64,000 bases of DNA from Gigantopelta aegis. Taxonomy: Eukaryota > Mollusca > Gastropoda > Neomphalida > Peltospiridae. This document shows positions 1 to 12,951 of this stretch, in pieces. The translations under genes and the position numbers were made by a program. How positions within the stretch are numbered: position 1 is the stretch's first letter; every line of letters begins with the position of its first letter. The notes below the pieces were generated by a model. It was not told the DNA's origin, did no database searches, and saw only the letters and a program-made list of their open reading frames with translations. The stretch spans positions 6,728,750 to 6,792,749 of the forward strand of contig NC_054699.1 of the NCBI RefSeq assembly GCF_016097555.1. Reading direction: 5' to 3'.

Positions 1-283
1 TCTTCAGTATCAGGACATCTTTTCCAAAGGTGACCTGGGTATTGGATTCTGCTCCAGAGTGAAGCACCGCATCGACTTGTTTGATGAAGTCCCTTTCAAG
101 ATGCGCCACAGACGGATTCCACCTTCTATGTTGTATGAGGTCAAGCAGCATCTTCATCAGTTACTTGCTAGTGGAGTCATCAGGAGATCTTATAGTCCCT
201 GGGCCTCTCCTGTGCATGTGTATTGATTATCGACTTCTAAATGCAAGGACTGTCAAAGATTCTTATGCACTTCCTCGCATTGA

Positions 284-673
284 TAAAAAAAAGAAAGAAG
301 TGTTTTATTTAACGACGCACTCAACACATTTTATTTACGGTTATATGGCGTCAGACATATGGTTCAGAACCACACAGATTCTGAGAGGAAACCCGCTGTC
401 GCCACTACATGGGCTACTCTTCCGATTGGCAGCAAGGGGTCTTTTATTTGCGCTTCCCACAGGCAGGATAGCACAAACCATGGCCTTTGTTGAACCAGTT
501 ATGGATCACTGGTCGGTGCAAGTGGTTTACACCTACCCATTGAGCCTTGCGGAGCACTCATTCAGGGTTTGGAGTCGGTATCTGGATTAAAAATCCCATG
601 CCTCGACTGGGATCCGAACCCAGTACCTACCAGCCTGTAGACCGATGGCCTGCCACGACGCCACCGAGGCCGG
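284..673 (-). mobile_element. SINE (type A), complete, inserted in the Ty3/Gypsy fossil
   Basis: About 390 bp. Read on the minus strand it has a tRNA-like head with a B-box (GGTTCGGATCC), then the shared core (GTGCACC..GGTATATCAAA-like, CATATAAAAGA) and a tail ending in AAATAAAACA plus a CTTT-rich run. A 12-bp target duplication, TCCTCGCATTGA, lies at 272-283 and 674-685, showing target-primed insertion. Its sister copy is at 30864-31251. Confidence 0.9.
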
Positions 674-3600
674 TCCTCGCATTGAAGAAATGTTTGACTG
701 TTTAGCTAGTAACAAAATCTTCAGTGTACTAGATATGAAGAGTGGCTATCATCAGGTGGAGATTACAGAGGAACACAAGCCCAGAACCGCCTTTACAGTT
801 GGACCTCTGGGATTCTACGAATACAACAGGATGGGTTTTGGTCTTACTAATTCACCAGCGACTTACCAACGCCTGATGGAAGATTGTCTGGATGAACTTC
901 ACTTGAAAATCTGTATGATTTACATTGACGATCTCTGAAAATTTTGAGCAACACTTGGAAAGGATGGAACTTGTATTCAAGAAACTTCGTGAGAATGGAT
1001 TGAAGCTGTCTCTAAAGAAATGTAAGTTTTTTCAAAGTGAAGTGAAATATGTTGGACATATTGTTTCGGCAGAGGGTATTAAACCAGATCCGGAGAAGAT
1101 TTCCAAGATCGTAAACTGGCCAACATTGACCACTCATGAGCAAGTTCGACAATTTCTCGGATTTGCTGGATATTACAGGAAGTATGTCAAGAATTTATTT
1201 CGGATTGCCCGACCTTTAACAGACCTGCTTCCATCAACTTCAACTAAGAGCAAGGGGAAGAAGAAGCAAAGTATTCCTTCATCGTGGTTTTGGGGTTCAG
1301 AGCAACAAAGAGCTTTCGACCAGTTGAAAACAGCCCTTTCAACTCCACCTGTGTTGGGTTATGCCAACTATAACCTTCCATTTGAACTCCACACAGATGC
1401 AAGCCATGAAGGACTTGGCGCTGTTTTATACCAAGACCATGATGGGAGGAAACAGGTCATCGCATATGCCAGCCGTGGAGTGAACAAGGCAGAAAGGAAT
1501 TACCCGATTCACAAGATGGAGTTTCTGGCATTAAAATGGGCTGTCATAGAAAAGTTCCATGACTACCTTTATGGAAACAAGTTTACAGTCTTAACAGACT
1601 ACAACCCGTTGACGTATGTCCTAACAACAGCCAAGTTAGATGCGACGGGACATCGTTGGTTGGCAGCGCTCGCTTCATACGACTTCGACATTCAGGACAG
1701 GCCAGGCAAGCTGAACTTGGATGCAGATGCCTTGTCAAGACTTCCTGGAATTGGCAGCATTTCTAATGCTTCAGTTAAGTCTGTTTGTTCTGTTTGTCAG
1801 ATTCCCAACTATTTGGAAACACTCTGCTTGTCAGCACAGTCTCTGGATGATGTTGATGAAATTAATATTAACAGCATGTCATTCAGAGATTGGAGATCAG
1901 CACAGATGAGGGATCCTATCATTGGCCTGTTCACAAGAGCTTTCACTTATGGACAGAGACCATCCAAAGATAGAGTTCCTGTCTCAGCAGAGTCGTCAAC
2001 ACTGTTTAGAAAAGTTGATCATTTGTTGTTGGAAAGAGGAGTTCTGTATCGCAGAACATTGGTCAGCGGGGAGCAGAGGAAACAGCTTGTTCTTCCGACA
2101 GAATATAGAAAGACTGCTCTACAAGGTTTTCATAATGATGCAGGACATCAGGGACGAGACAGGACATTGTCACTTTTACAGGAAAGGTTTTACTTCCCCG
2201 GAATGTCCAAAGCAGTTGAAGATTGGATAAAGGGGTGTGGAAGATGTCTAAGACGGAAATCTAATACCAACATCCGTGCACCATTGGTTAACATTTCAAC
2301 TAATCAACCAATGGAGTTGGTGTGTATAGATTACCTGACCTTGGAGACATGAAAAGGAGGATTCCAGAACATCTTGGTGATAACAGATCATTTCACCCGT
2401 TATGCCCAGGCTATTCCAACTAGGAACCAGACTGCAAGAACAACAGCAGAAGCTCTCTTCAATAACTTCTTTATTCATTATGGATTTCCACTTCGACTCC
2501 ATTCTGATCAGGGAGCAAATTTTGAGAGCCAACATATCAAGCAACTGTGTTCAGTAGCGGGCATAACGAAGTCCAGGACGACACCATACCACCCTATGGG
2601 AAATGGCATGACTGAACGGTTCAATCGAACTCTGCTCAGTATGCCAGGTACACTGGATCCAGATAAAAAGAAAGACTGGAAGAACCACATTTCACCGCTT
2701 GTCCACGCCTATAACAGTACAAGGTATGAATCAACGGGACATTCTCCATTCTTCTTGATGTTTGGATGACATCCAAGACTGCCAGTGGATGTGGCCGTGG
2801 GTACAGATTGCCAGCAGGACAAGAAGAATCTGACCATTTATATTTCTGGACTTAGACAACGGTTGGAAGATTCTTACAAGTTGGCATCTGAGAAGACACA
2901 GAAACGTCAAAGGCACCAAAAGAAGAACTTTGATATCAAGACCAGAGGAACAACAGTCCAGATTGGAGACGGAGTTCTTGTTAGGCAGTTGGCTTTTGAT
3001 GGGAAACACAAACTGGCGGATAAATGGGAGGAAGATGTGTACATTGTACAGAGTCAACCAAATCCAGATATCCCAGTTTTTGTGTTGAAGAGAGAGGGTG
3101 GTCAGGGTAGGAGTCGCACTTTGCATTGCAACCTACTCCTGCCTATTTCCTCACTTCCTTTCTCTTTTCAAAAGGACCAGCCAAAACGACAACTGCCTGA
3201 AACACCAAAGAGAAAACCAAAGCTGCGTCGTCGTTTGCCAAAGATACCAGAGAGTACACCACAACCAGCAAAATCAGATGATGGAGCAACCCCATTTGAA
3301 GAGGATAATTTGTCTGAAGAAGATTTTGCTGCGCTTGTGGTTGATCTCCCGGTTCAGTGATCCTGACATTGCTGCCCAGGAGACCGGAGTAGACACAGGT
3401 TCGGGGGTTAGCACCCAATCTGACATTGAGATCAGAGAGGGAGTGCAAGTTGAGTAACCAGAAGAGGAAGCGGCAGATGAAGAGACCTTGTCATTGGATC
3501 AGGAGTTGGAGCATGAGTATGCTCAAGATTCTCCATCAGAATCTGAAGGATCCAATGGCAGGCAAGATGGTGTCGTTTCTGAAGATTCTTCTCAAGAATC

Positions 3601-3883
3601 TCAAGATGATCTTCAAGGCACTGAAGAAACGGGAAATAATCCACCATTGCGACGATCCAACAGGGAAAGACATCCTCCAGCAAGATTCCGAAGTGGGGAG
3701 TACAATATGCTCCAGATAGCAAGTACTCCAGGATCTGGTTGGAGAGACAGAGCAAGTTTCCTTCGTAGTTTGGCTGATGGCGATTTTTTCTGTCGCATGC
3801 CAAAGGAAGCTTGCAGGACTATGCTTAACATTTTGATGTCTACTGACAAATGATGAGGACATCATTTTATTTGGCAGGGGGAG

Positions 3884-5124
3884 TGTATAACAGGGTGTTT
3901 TAACAGACATTATATGACAAACATGCATTATTTTAAAACACTATTCATGTATTTTATTCTTTATTATGTTTCTGTTTAAGTTGTCTTGGTTGGCTATTCT
4001 TTTGTTTCACTCTGTATTTGGCTGAGTCAGCATGGGTAGTACTCACTGACTTTCTGTGGCCTAGCCAGGTAACCAATTCAATGACAAGCCCAGTGTCATT
4101 GTTTCTGGGGTTTTCAATTTACCTAGTCAGAGGCAATTCAGTTTTAGACCAGAAAAGACGTTTTTTGGTTTAGCTCCAGGTTTTCAAGTTTCATTCAGCA
4201 CAAATACTAACAGCACATAGCCAAGGTAATTGCATCCCGTAATGTACTATTAATTTTAAATGAATTAATGTTTAAAGTGTGTGTTTAACTAGTTTCATTA
4301 TCAAAGGATAATTAATTAGCTAATAATAATTTGATTATGTTACATATAACATGACTCAAGCTATGTAGTTAATGGTTAAATGTTTAGTGCATTCTTATGA
4401 TGATAGGTTTAAGTAAAGATTTTATTAATAACTGAATTATATGTAACTTGATATATTTATCAAAGATAAGTATAAAATGGATGTTTATAATGGTAATAAT
4501 TAAATAACTAATATATTTTATTTATTGAAGAATGTGTAATGTACTTTTGAGTATTTTATAATAGTTAGTACCTAAGTTAACAAGGCTTTATTTTGTTAAC
4601 AGTTATAATCCCGTAATGTAGAGCACAACCAGCATCTACTTAAAGACCTGACCCACAGTCGGTAGGTACAATAGTTGAATGTACATATAATATGCATTTT
4701 AGTATTTATTTAACATTATGATATAAGCACAATGCTGTGCTTTGTAAAAAGTTACATTCAGTAATGTGTACTGTAAATGTTTATGTAATTTCAATTATCA
4801 ATTGAATTTAAGGTATCTATATATAGTGGCAGTTTTGTATTTATGTATTGATACATTTGAATGTGTCAATCCTATTCATTGTGTGATAATACTAAGATAA
4901 TGTTATAAAGATATACTGTATTTGTGGACGTAGATGACTGTGATATGTATATTTCGACATGTTATTGATTATGGTTTTTAATATTATTTCAGGGTCTTTT
5001 TGAAATCCTTTTGATGATGTTGATGATCCTCACATCCTGTTGGTTAGGGAATCCAGTAAAAGAATCCTAGACTGCACCGTGTTGTCCTTTTGTCATAAGA
5101 AAATGCACCCGGTTTCATTTGACA
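3884..5124 (+). repeat. Presumed 3' LTR of the Ty3/Gypsy fossil
   Basis: It begins TGTATAACA immediately after a purine-rich tract (GGCAGGGGGAG) and can be closed at a ..TTTGACA end, giving TG..CA termini and about 1.24 kb. The stretch is AT-rich and non-coding. The right end is inferred, because the partner LTR lies outside the window. Confidence 0.55.
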
Positions 5125-5129
5125 TTAAA

Positions 5130-5175
5130 TAGCTGATGATTAATAAATCAATGTACCCTAGTGGTGTCGTACCTA
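5130..5175 (+). mobile_element. SINE (type B) tail fragment
   Basis: Matches the terminal 40 bases of the type B SINE (GATGATTAATAAATCAATGT, then TAGTGGTGTCGT). It abuts the end of the presumed LTR. Confidence 0.6.
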
Positions 5176-5770
5176 GTGGTGACCTACAACATACATTAAA
5201 TGTTTATTTCGAATATTGCAATACATGGAAACTCAAAATGAACATCGACAAAGCTAAAGTATTAACATTTGGAAATCTGGTAATTGAGAATATAAAGGAG
5301 TACAAATACCTGGGACTAACACTAAGCAAACGTAATAAATTCAACACAACCAAAAAACTGCTAACACAACGAGCAACAAAAGCTATTTATTTCATTTTAT
5401 CTAAATCTAAAGATAACAACCTATCAATCGAATGTAAATTAAAACTATTCGATTCTATGGTTACCCCCCCCCCCCCCCCCACACCCCATCCTTCTATGTG
5501 GTTCTGAAATATAGGGATATGAAAATGCCAATATAATTGAAACTTATACATGTAAACTTCATGAGACGCATACTACCTTTAAAAAAGAGCACACTGCTGT
5601 TCATGCTATGTGGCGAGCTCGGAAGAAAGCCAGAGAAAATCATTATACAACAACAAATAATTAGCTGAAACTTCTGGGCTACGATTGTAAGGGGAAAACA
5701 AAAGATTTCATTCTTACTGCATGAAGTAATGTTTTGTGACGAGTCCTTGAATGAACATTGTTGTAAATGG
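5176..5770 (+). mobile_element. LINE ORF2 fragment, end of reverse transcriptase
   Basis: Decayed coding sequence reading LKMNIDKAKVLTF, EYKYLGLTL and, past a C-run, a LLCGSEIWGYEN-like stretch. These are the palm and thumb landmarks of non-LTR reverse transcriptases (W-K-N-KTK, YKYLGI, P-ILLYG-E-WG). The frame is disturbed by a C homopolymer at 5463-5480 and by stops after about 5620, so it is a dead 5'-truncated copy. It is of the L1/Tx1-like type common in molluscs (inference). Confidence 0.75.
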
Positions 5771-5774
5771 ATTC

Positions 5775-6840
<1,066 letters not shown>

Positions 6841-6993
6841 ATGTACCGAAACTTCATATCCACTCAAGTGTGTACCATTGAACACAATCTAATTAAAACG
6901 TGGATCTAACAGCAGCCCGTTGGAGCTCATGTCCAGCTGACCTTTCATTCGACCAATCAAAATCTTACTTGCAAAATCATGCCAGTGATTTGA

Positions 6994-8106
6994 TGATGAT
7001 GATGATAACTTGTCTAACGTGCCCATATACCACTAGGGTTTCAGGGTATCAAACACGCCCATCCCGAGTCCGACCTCCGATTAGATCGGTGACCTGACTC
7101 GGATGGGGGGGGGGGGGGGGGGGGTATAGGAGGTAGAGTTGAAAATGGGCAGAATTTTGAAAATAGCAATTAGTAAAAAAGTTAAATGGAATAAATTTTT
7201 AAAAAAAGAAGAAAAAATAAAGTTACAAGCCAAAAATAAAAAGAATTAACTACTCGGCCGAATATTTATATAATTTGGAGCATTTTAGAAGTACAGTCCA
7301 AAATTAAATAAGAGAAAGAAGAGGATCGGACTATTTAATAATTTAAAAAAAAGAGTAATTTCGACATAAACTTTTGAACGCAGATCTAAAAGTTTAAAGT
7401 CCGATCGATATGTCCACGCGAGTGGCCTCGTTAAGGCCGTTTGGGTGCACAGCTTATAGGGACGAGATGGGTTGCATCCCGTCAAGAAAACCCCTAGATT
7501 GACAGTCGATAGACGTTGAAGGTGTAGTGCTGTGCTGAAATACAGATCTTGAGAAGCTGGATCCGTCTGAACGAGAGAGAGTATCAGACTAGGGTATAGT
7601 CCAGTCGTCATGGGTTGGTATAGTTGTGCGGACGGGCCCGACTCCGGAGGATACATGATGGTATCACTATAAAGAAAAGTAAAGTCTAGAAAAGAGTAGT
7701 AGGGGCCGATCCCGCTTCCTATTTCTTCTTAGAGTGGGGCGGTCAATCTTCCGGTGCTGCTAGGACAGGCTCAGACATGTAGAGACTAAACGCGAACAAC
7801 CGTGGCGTTCTGCAGAATGGCCGTCATACGAGTCACGAAAAAACAAGAACATAGTCAGACGGAGAAATGACGTAGAGGTGAGGAATCTCGCTAAAAAAGA
7901 ATCCAACCTGGTGGTGCAGACTGTCGAAACGAGAAGCGTTCCAGCGTTCAATCAGTTCCAATGGCCGCATACATCCCAGAAGAAAACTTCATTTCGCTGA
8001 CAAAAACAACGAAATGAAGGATCCCCAAGTCGAGCACACGAAAACACGTGCAGTGTGCACCAGCGAAACAAACACGTCTTACCGCGTGGAGCTCCAGACT
8101 GGAAAT
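6994..8106 (-). mobile_element. Retroposon, 1.1 kb, with (ATC)n tail
   Basis: Flanked by a 12-bp target duplication CCAGTGATTTGA (6982-6993 and 8107-8118). On the minus strand it ends in ATCATCATC, the microsatellite-like tail of RTE- or CR1-type LINEs and their SINEs. Its last 110 bp are shared with 8443-8548 and 55560-56085. A run of 20 G lies at 7105-7124. No convincing protein was found in it, so the family is left open. Confidence 0.65.
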
Positions 8107-8442
8107 CCAGTGATTTGAAAAGAATTTGAAAACATTCGGGATTATGCCGAGGGTATACGAAATGATTCGGGTGAATTACGATGTATGCCGGAAACTAATT
8201 GCAATATAAAATTTTATATAAAATTCGTTTCAAGACGACCCCCCCCCCCCCCCCTCCTAAAAAACACACAAAAAACCCAAAACAAAACAAAAAAACGTGA
8301 TGGTATAGCCATAAAATCTGTTTATGTTTATTACACCCCTGTTTTTTCAATGTTGCAATAGACCAACAAGTTCGCCTATTGCATAAATAGTTTCGCCCGA
8401 TATTTTTAGAATTTGCATGCTCCCGAATAACGCTATAAAAGG

Positions 8443-8548
8443 ATGCCCCGAGTCAGACCACCGATCTTATCGGAGGCCGGTCTCGGGGTAGGCGTGCCCG
8501 AAACCATAGAGGTATATGGGCACGTTAAAAACGTATCTAAGTCTAAGT
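8443..8548 (+). mobile_element. 5'-truncated retroposon with (CTAAGT)n tail
   Basis: 106 bp flanked by target duplication CTATAAAAGG (8433-8442, 8549-8558). It carries the 3' end of the same retroposon family (GGTATATGGGCACGTTA) with a hexamer tail. The uninterrupted target is visible at about 46750. Confidence 0.75.
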
Positions 8549-9133
8549 CTATAAAAGGCGAAGTGTAATTGGTCAATATTTAAATTGTTATTTATAGATG
8601 AAATGTCACCTGGACATGGGAGTCCAAGGAATGCTGTAGACCCAATAGAGCTAATTTTAATTAGATTGCATTGAACACGTGTCCTCATATGCCGTAGAAT
8701 ACGGCCTGAACGTAATAAATTCTTGTCTTGTTAAACAAAACAAATTGTAACGTTATCTCTCTCTGTCCCCGATCTATAAACATCCACCTTCGAGCATGTT
8801 TTTAATGCACGGACAAACGCACGCACGCACGTGCATACATGCAAGAGCGTTAAACTATAAACATTACTTAATAGTAGTAATAACTGTCAAGTTAAGCAGT
8901 ATTGTTCGTAAGCGTACGGGGCGGGGATTGGGGTGGGTGGGGTGTGGTGGAGGGGGGGCCGGCGGGGGTCGTCCCCTGGTGAAAACCCTAAAATTCGGGC
9001 GAAATGAGCTGGTCTAAACACTTTTCACCATGTATTTTCATTATTCTACCCACAATATTGGTTGTAATCCATGTAACAATGAATGGCGATTCGGGCACGT
9101 TTGTTTAATTCTGGCAAAAATCAGCCTGCTCCC

Positions 9134-9349
9134 CTACAAAAATGCTACTGTTTCTGTTTCGGGGATGTTAGCCTCGAACGTTCTGCCCTCCTCTTGCTTG
9201 GGGATTTCCACAAACTCGACTTTCGCTTTCTTTTTTAATGTGTCCTCCAGTGGTCTCCCTTTGGTCTCCGGCAACAAGAAGAGACACGCGGCGCTGATGA
9301 TGATGAAACATCCCATTGTCACGAAGGGGACGACGATGTTATCTTCGCC
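9134..9349 (-). pseudogene. SLC22 copy A exon 8: helix 12 and C-terminus
   Basis: 216 nt with stop TAG at 9134-9136 and acceptor TTGTTGCAG. It encodes GEDNIVVPFVTMGCFII, LPETKGRPLEDTLKKKAK, and a tail ending ETETVAFL. Confidence 0.93.
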
Positions 9350-9802
9350 CTGCAACAAAATGACGTTCTAGTACAGACGTTACACGTTGTGATGTTGTCG
9401 AAAAGGAAAGGAATATTCAGCTACATTTTCGCACAACACGCCCGCACATTTTACATTTTTAGAACACGATAACTCAAGGTCAGAGTCAGGAACATTTTAT
9501 GTATTTATTTATGTTTGTTTTTTTGTTGTTTGTTATATGCATTTTCAAACAGAACATCATACACCACAACCTTTGATATACCGGTCGTGGATCAATCAGT
9601 GACTGAGATGTATTACAAATATGTATATACCAAATGCGTGTGCAGGACGGGTGGGGTGTGGGGGGTCAAACTGTTCCAACATTTTTATAATGTGTTTCTG
9701 ACCCCCCACCCCCGTACACTTTCTTGATTGAAACAACAACTTCTGCCATTTATGTTAGAATCGTCGTTTAGTGGATTTTATTTGGTAGTATACAAACTCT
9801 TG

Positions 9803-9990
9803 TTCCAATTAGTGCACCACGACTTGTATATCAAAGACCGTGGTATGTGCTGCGCTGTCTGATCGAACGTGCATATAAAAGATCCCTTACTACTAATAGA
9901 AAAATGTAGCGGGTTTTCTCTCCAAGACTGTAATATGTCAGAGATCACCAAATGTTTGACATCCAATAGCAGACGATTAATAAACAGTAT
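9803..9990 (+). mobile_element. SINE (type B), head missing
   Basis: Core GTGCACCACGACTTGTATAT, CATATAAAAGATCCCTTACT and tail GACATCCAATAGC. The equivalent copy in gene B's flank is at 51992-52131. Confidence 0.8.
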
Positions 9991-10444
9991 GACTAGGACA
10001 CTTAAGAAGGAACAATGTCATAGTACGAGTAAGTAACTTGTTTTTACAAGCTACCAAACACCACACCTCAACAATGCACCACGATTAGCATACGTCAATA
10101 TTCCGAGTAATGTATTATTTCAGGAACAAAACAGATTTACATTGGCATGAAATGTTAGTAAGTCACTTGTTTTTACCAACCACTACACATCGTCCGTAAT
10201 TTATTGTTTTAGGGACCAAAGCAGATTTACTAGGATAGGAATAAAGTTGAAAGTTTATTTTGTTTAACGACTAATTTAATACAGACATCAGATAAAAATA
10301 GTTATATGTAATTTTACATACATTCATTGAAATTCTACATGGGTTTGAGTGCTATTGTCCAGTCAATTCAGTTTCTGAATTGCGACTCACAGTGCCTCTC
10401 GTTTGAACAAAACTCCATTATTATAATAATAAAAATATATAGAA

Positions 10445-10715
10445 CAGTACCGGCGTCGTAGTTAAGCCATCTGACTACAGGCTGGTAGTTACAGGGTTCG
10501 CATCCCGGTACCGGCTCCAACCAAGAGCGAGTTCTTAAAGGCTCAATGGGTAGGTGTAAGGCTACACCCCCTTCTCTCTCACTAACCACTAACAAACTTG
10601 CAACTAACCCACTGACAGCCCAGACAGATGAGGTGTGTGCCCAGGACAGCGTGCTTGAACCTCATTTGGATATAAGCATGAACATAAATTGAAATGAAGT
10701 TAAATGAAACATAGA
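10445..10715 (+). mobile_element. tRNA-derived SINE (type C)
   Basis: The head has a box B-like GGGTTCGCATCCCGG, then CAATGGGTAGGTGTAAGG, CACTAACCACTAACAA, GTGTGTGCCCAGGACAGC and a tail GAAATGAAGTTAAATG. It lies 3' of the copy A transporter's last exon region. The copy B counterpart, internally deleted, is at 52190-52385. Confidence 0.8.
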
Positions 10716-11310
10716 ACAGTAAATGGATAAATAAAATATAGCCAATTCTGAATATAATCAGAATTTAAACATTCATGTATATGTATATGATATAGCTTGA
10801 AGGAACTATTTCTGTAACTTCCTATTTGTGAGAAAATTAATTTATTAGTTTATTTGTTTTGGAAATAAATTATTCCTCTCTGCATTTCTTCTTTAGTTTT
10901 TCTGAAATATATGCTAATCCTAAGTTTGCCATTTTGACCTCTAAAACAATTTTGGGGGATAGGAGGGGTCTTAAATAAAGCTGCGACAGGTACGGTAGTA
11001 AATCTTAAGGCAGGGATGATTTTTACTTGTAGAATGCAGGAAATTGCATCTCAGGACATCTAGTTTTCACAATTGTACGGGGGAACATATCCAGAAGCCC
11101 CTAGACACTTTGCTTTGCACCCTCGATCTCTCTCAGTCCCCCAGTGTCTACTAGCTTCAGTCGTGCCTGTATCAACAAATGTGGTGTCTCACTGGAAAGG
11201 TATTTTCAGTCTGAGCAGAGTGATATTGTATTATTTAAAAAAATCAAAGTATTTGTCACCCCCTCTAATGTTTCTAGTAGCTCAAACATTATTTTACTGC
11301 TGAAAATATC

Positions 11311-11646
11311 AATTTGATTAAAATTAGCTCCACTGGTTAATAACTATTACCTGTGGAGCTCAATATGTTTTAGAATTTGTTTGCTCATAAATAACGTTAT
11401 AAAAGGTGAAGTGTGATTGGTCGATATTTAAATTAATATTTACAGACGGAAGTGTCGCCTGGACATCGCAGTCCACGCAGTGCTGTCAGATCTACTGGTA
11501 GACAGTGAAATGTCACCTGGACATGAGAGTCCACGCAATGCTGTCGGATCTACTGGTAGACAGTGAAATGTCACCTGGACATGGGAGTCCACGCAATGCT
11601 GTCAGATATACTGGTAGACCAGTAGAGCTGATTTTAATCAGACTGC
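11311..11646 (+). mobile_element. Mutator-like element with 3-unit minisatellite, intron 7 of copy A
   Basis: Termini are AATTTGATTAAAATTAGCTC and, inverted, the end at 11646. A degenerate 10-bp target duplication (TGAAAATATC at 11301-11310, CGAAAATATG at 11647-11656) flanks it. It holds three units of the 57-bp repeat starting at about 11446, 11504 and 11563. The orthologous insertion in copy B is 52947-54310. Confidence 0.75.
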
Positions 11647-11769
11647 CGAAAATATGTTTGCTATACATACACAATTATTTTGAGGTACAATCATGTATCA
11701 TCAATATACCATCAATACAAACAACGTACCGTAAATAGAATTAACTTACCATCAGTAGAGTCAACTTAC

Positions 11770-11842
11770 CATCAACAGAACCAATGGTGCCATGATACCT
11801 CCTACCCGTGAAAAGATTTGACTCACACCAACACCAATTGTC
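11770..11842 (-). pseudogene. SLC22 copy A exon 7: helix 11
   Basis: 73 nt. TIGVGVSQIFSRVGG then IMAPLVLLM follows PTVVR, as in all SLC22 proteins. The donor is GTAAGT. Confidence 0.92.
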
Positions 11843-11934
11843 CTGAAAGATATGTATAAAACCATTCATAGAGGCAGGCAGAAAGAAAGTACCATGGGCA
11901 GCAGATAAAAACAGAGGCATAAAAGGTTAGCGTT

Positions 11935-12165
11935 CTTGTTTAACCACATCACTAGAGCACATTGGTTAATTAATCATCGGCTAATTGATATCAAACATTT
12001 GGTAATTGTAACATATAGTCTAATAGAGGAAAACCGCTACAACTTTCTGCTAGTTGTACGGGATCTTTCATATGCACCACCCCACAGACAAGGGAACACA
12101 TACCACGGCCTTTGATATACCAGTCGTGGTGTACTGGCTGGAACAAGAAATTGCCTAGAGGGATA
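11935..12165 (-). mobile_element. SINE (type B), minus
   Basis: The tail GTTTAACCACATCACTAGAG comes first, then core CATATGCACCACCCCACAGA and CACGGCCTTTGATATACCAG. It is paired head-to-head with the plus-strand copy at 12304-12556. The same pair exists at 54595-55250. Confidence 0.85.
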
Positions 12166-12303
12166 GAAAAACATGCAGATAGATGGACGGACGGACGGAC
12201 GGGAGAACATATACGGAGACAGATAGACATACGGGGAGACGGCTGGGTGAATATGTGGAGATATGAACGTAAGGACAGACTGAAGAACAGAACGTTTCGA
12301 CCT

Positions 12304-12556
12304 TCATATCAGTTTGTCATTCCTCGGGTATTTCTGGTTCCAGCCAGTGCACCACAACTGGTATATCAAATGTTGTGGTATGTGCTATGCTGTCTGCAGG
12401 ATGGTGCATATAAAAGACCCTGGCTACTAATGGAAAAATGTAGCGGGTTTCCTCTCTAAGACTATATGTCAAAATTACCAAATATTTGATGTCCAATAGC
12501 CGATGATTATTAAATCAATGTCCTCTAGTTGTGTCGTTAAACAAAACAACTATTTT
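12304..12556 (+). mobile_element. SINE (type B), head missing
   Basis: Core GCCAGTGCACCACAACTGGT, CATATAAAAGACCCTGGC and tail GTTGTGTCGTTAAACAAAAC. Confidence 0.85.
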
Positions 12557-12664
12557 AAAGCATCCCATGATATTGTAACAGATAAACATCCACCTCCACT
12601 GAGGGGATGCGAACCACGGACTATCAGTATGGAAGTCTAGCGATCTACCAAATGATCTAAGCTA

Positions 12665-12895
12665 CTCTGATTTCATTTCATTTCAACTTACATGTATTTT
12701 CATGCTTATATCCAATTAAGGTTCAAGCACGCTGCCCTGAGCACACATACCTCTGTCCAGGACAGTGGGGTACTTGGTAGTGGTTAGTTAGAGAAAAGAG
12801 GATTTCGGCGGTCTACCCAATGAATCGTTAAAACTAGCTCTGGGTGGGAGCCAGTACCGGGCTGCGAACCCAGTACCTACCGAGGCCGGTTCTAA
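12665..12895 (-). mobile_element. SINE (type C), minus
   Basis: Reverse complement of the type C SINE: TTTCATTTCATTTCAACTTA tail first, TGGTTAGTTAGAGAAAAGAG, and tRNA-like head GTACCGGGCTGCGAACCCAG. The counterpart in copy B is 56215-56440. Confidence 0.8.
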
Positions 12896-12951
12896 GCTAC
12901 TGCCAGTAGGAACACTATATACCAAGACTACAACAATAAATAATACCTTAC

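Larger units (their letters stand above)
1..5124 (+). mobile_element. Ty3/Gypsy LTR retroelement fossil, 3' part, broken
   Basis: The window opens inside pol. Recognisable parts in order are reverse transcriptase (YIDDL-type active site near 930), RNase H (TDAS box near 1395), a zinc-binding integrase N-terminus near 2130-2270, an integrase core of the DDE type near 2370-2770, and a basic, then acidic, C-terminal tail to about 3850. A purine tract at about 3873-3883 is followed by a presumed LTR. Gag, protease and the left LTR would lie left of the window. The element is broken, with several disabling changes, and a SINE sits inside the reverse transcriptase region. Still-recognisable domains suggest moderate age; two LTRs would be needed to date it. 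Confidence 0.9.
6886..8668 (+). mobile_element. Mutator-like non-autonomous element with two nested retroposons
   Basis: Ends are near-inverted (AATCTAATTAAAA at left, TTTTAATTAGATT at right), with a perfect 10-bp target duplication CATTGAACAC at 6876-6885 and 8669-8678. The body carries the family's AT-rich core (GACCAATCAAAATCTTAC, GATTTGAAAAGAATTTG) and one unit of the 57-bp repeat (AAATGTCACCTGGACATGGG, about 8598-8645). Retroposons at 6994-8106 and 8443-8548 are inserted in it. No transposase is present. The Mutator-like assignment rests on target duplication length and termini only. Confidence 0.75.

Noticed and set aside
9030-9371. 113-codon plus-strand frame
   Set aside because: Antisense shadow of the SLC22 copy A exon 8.
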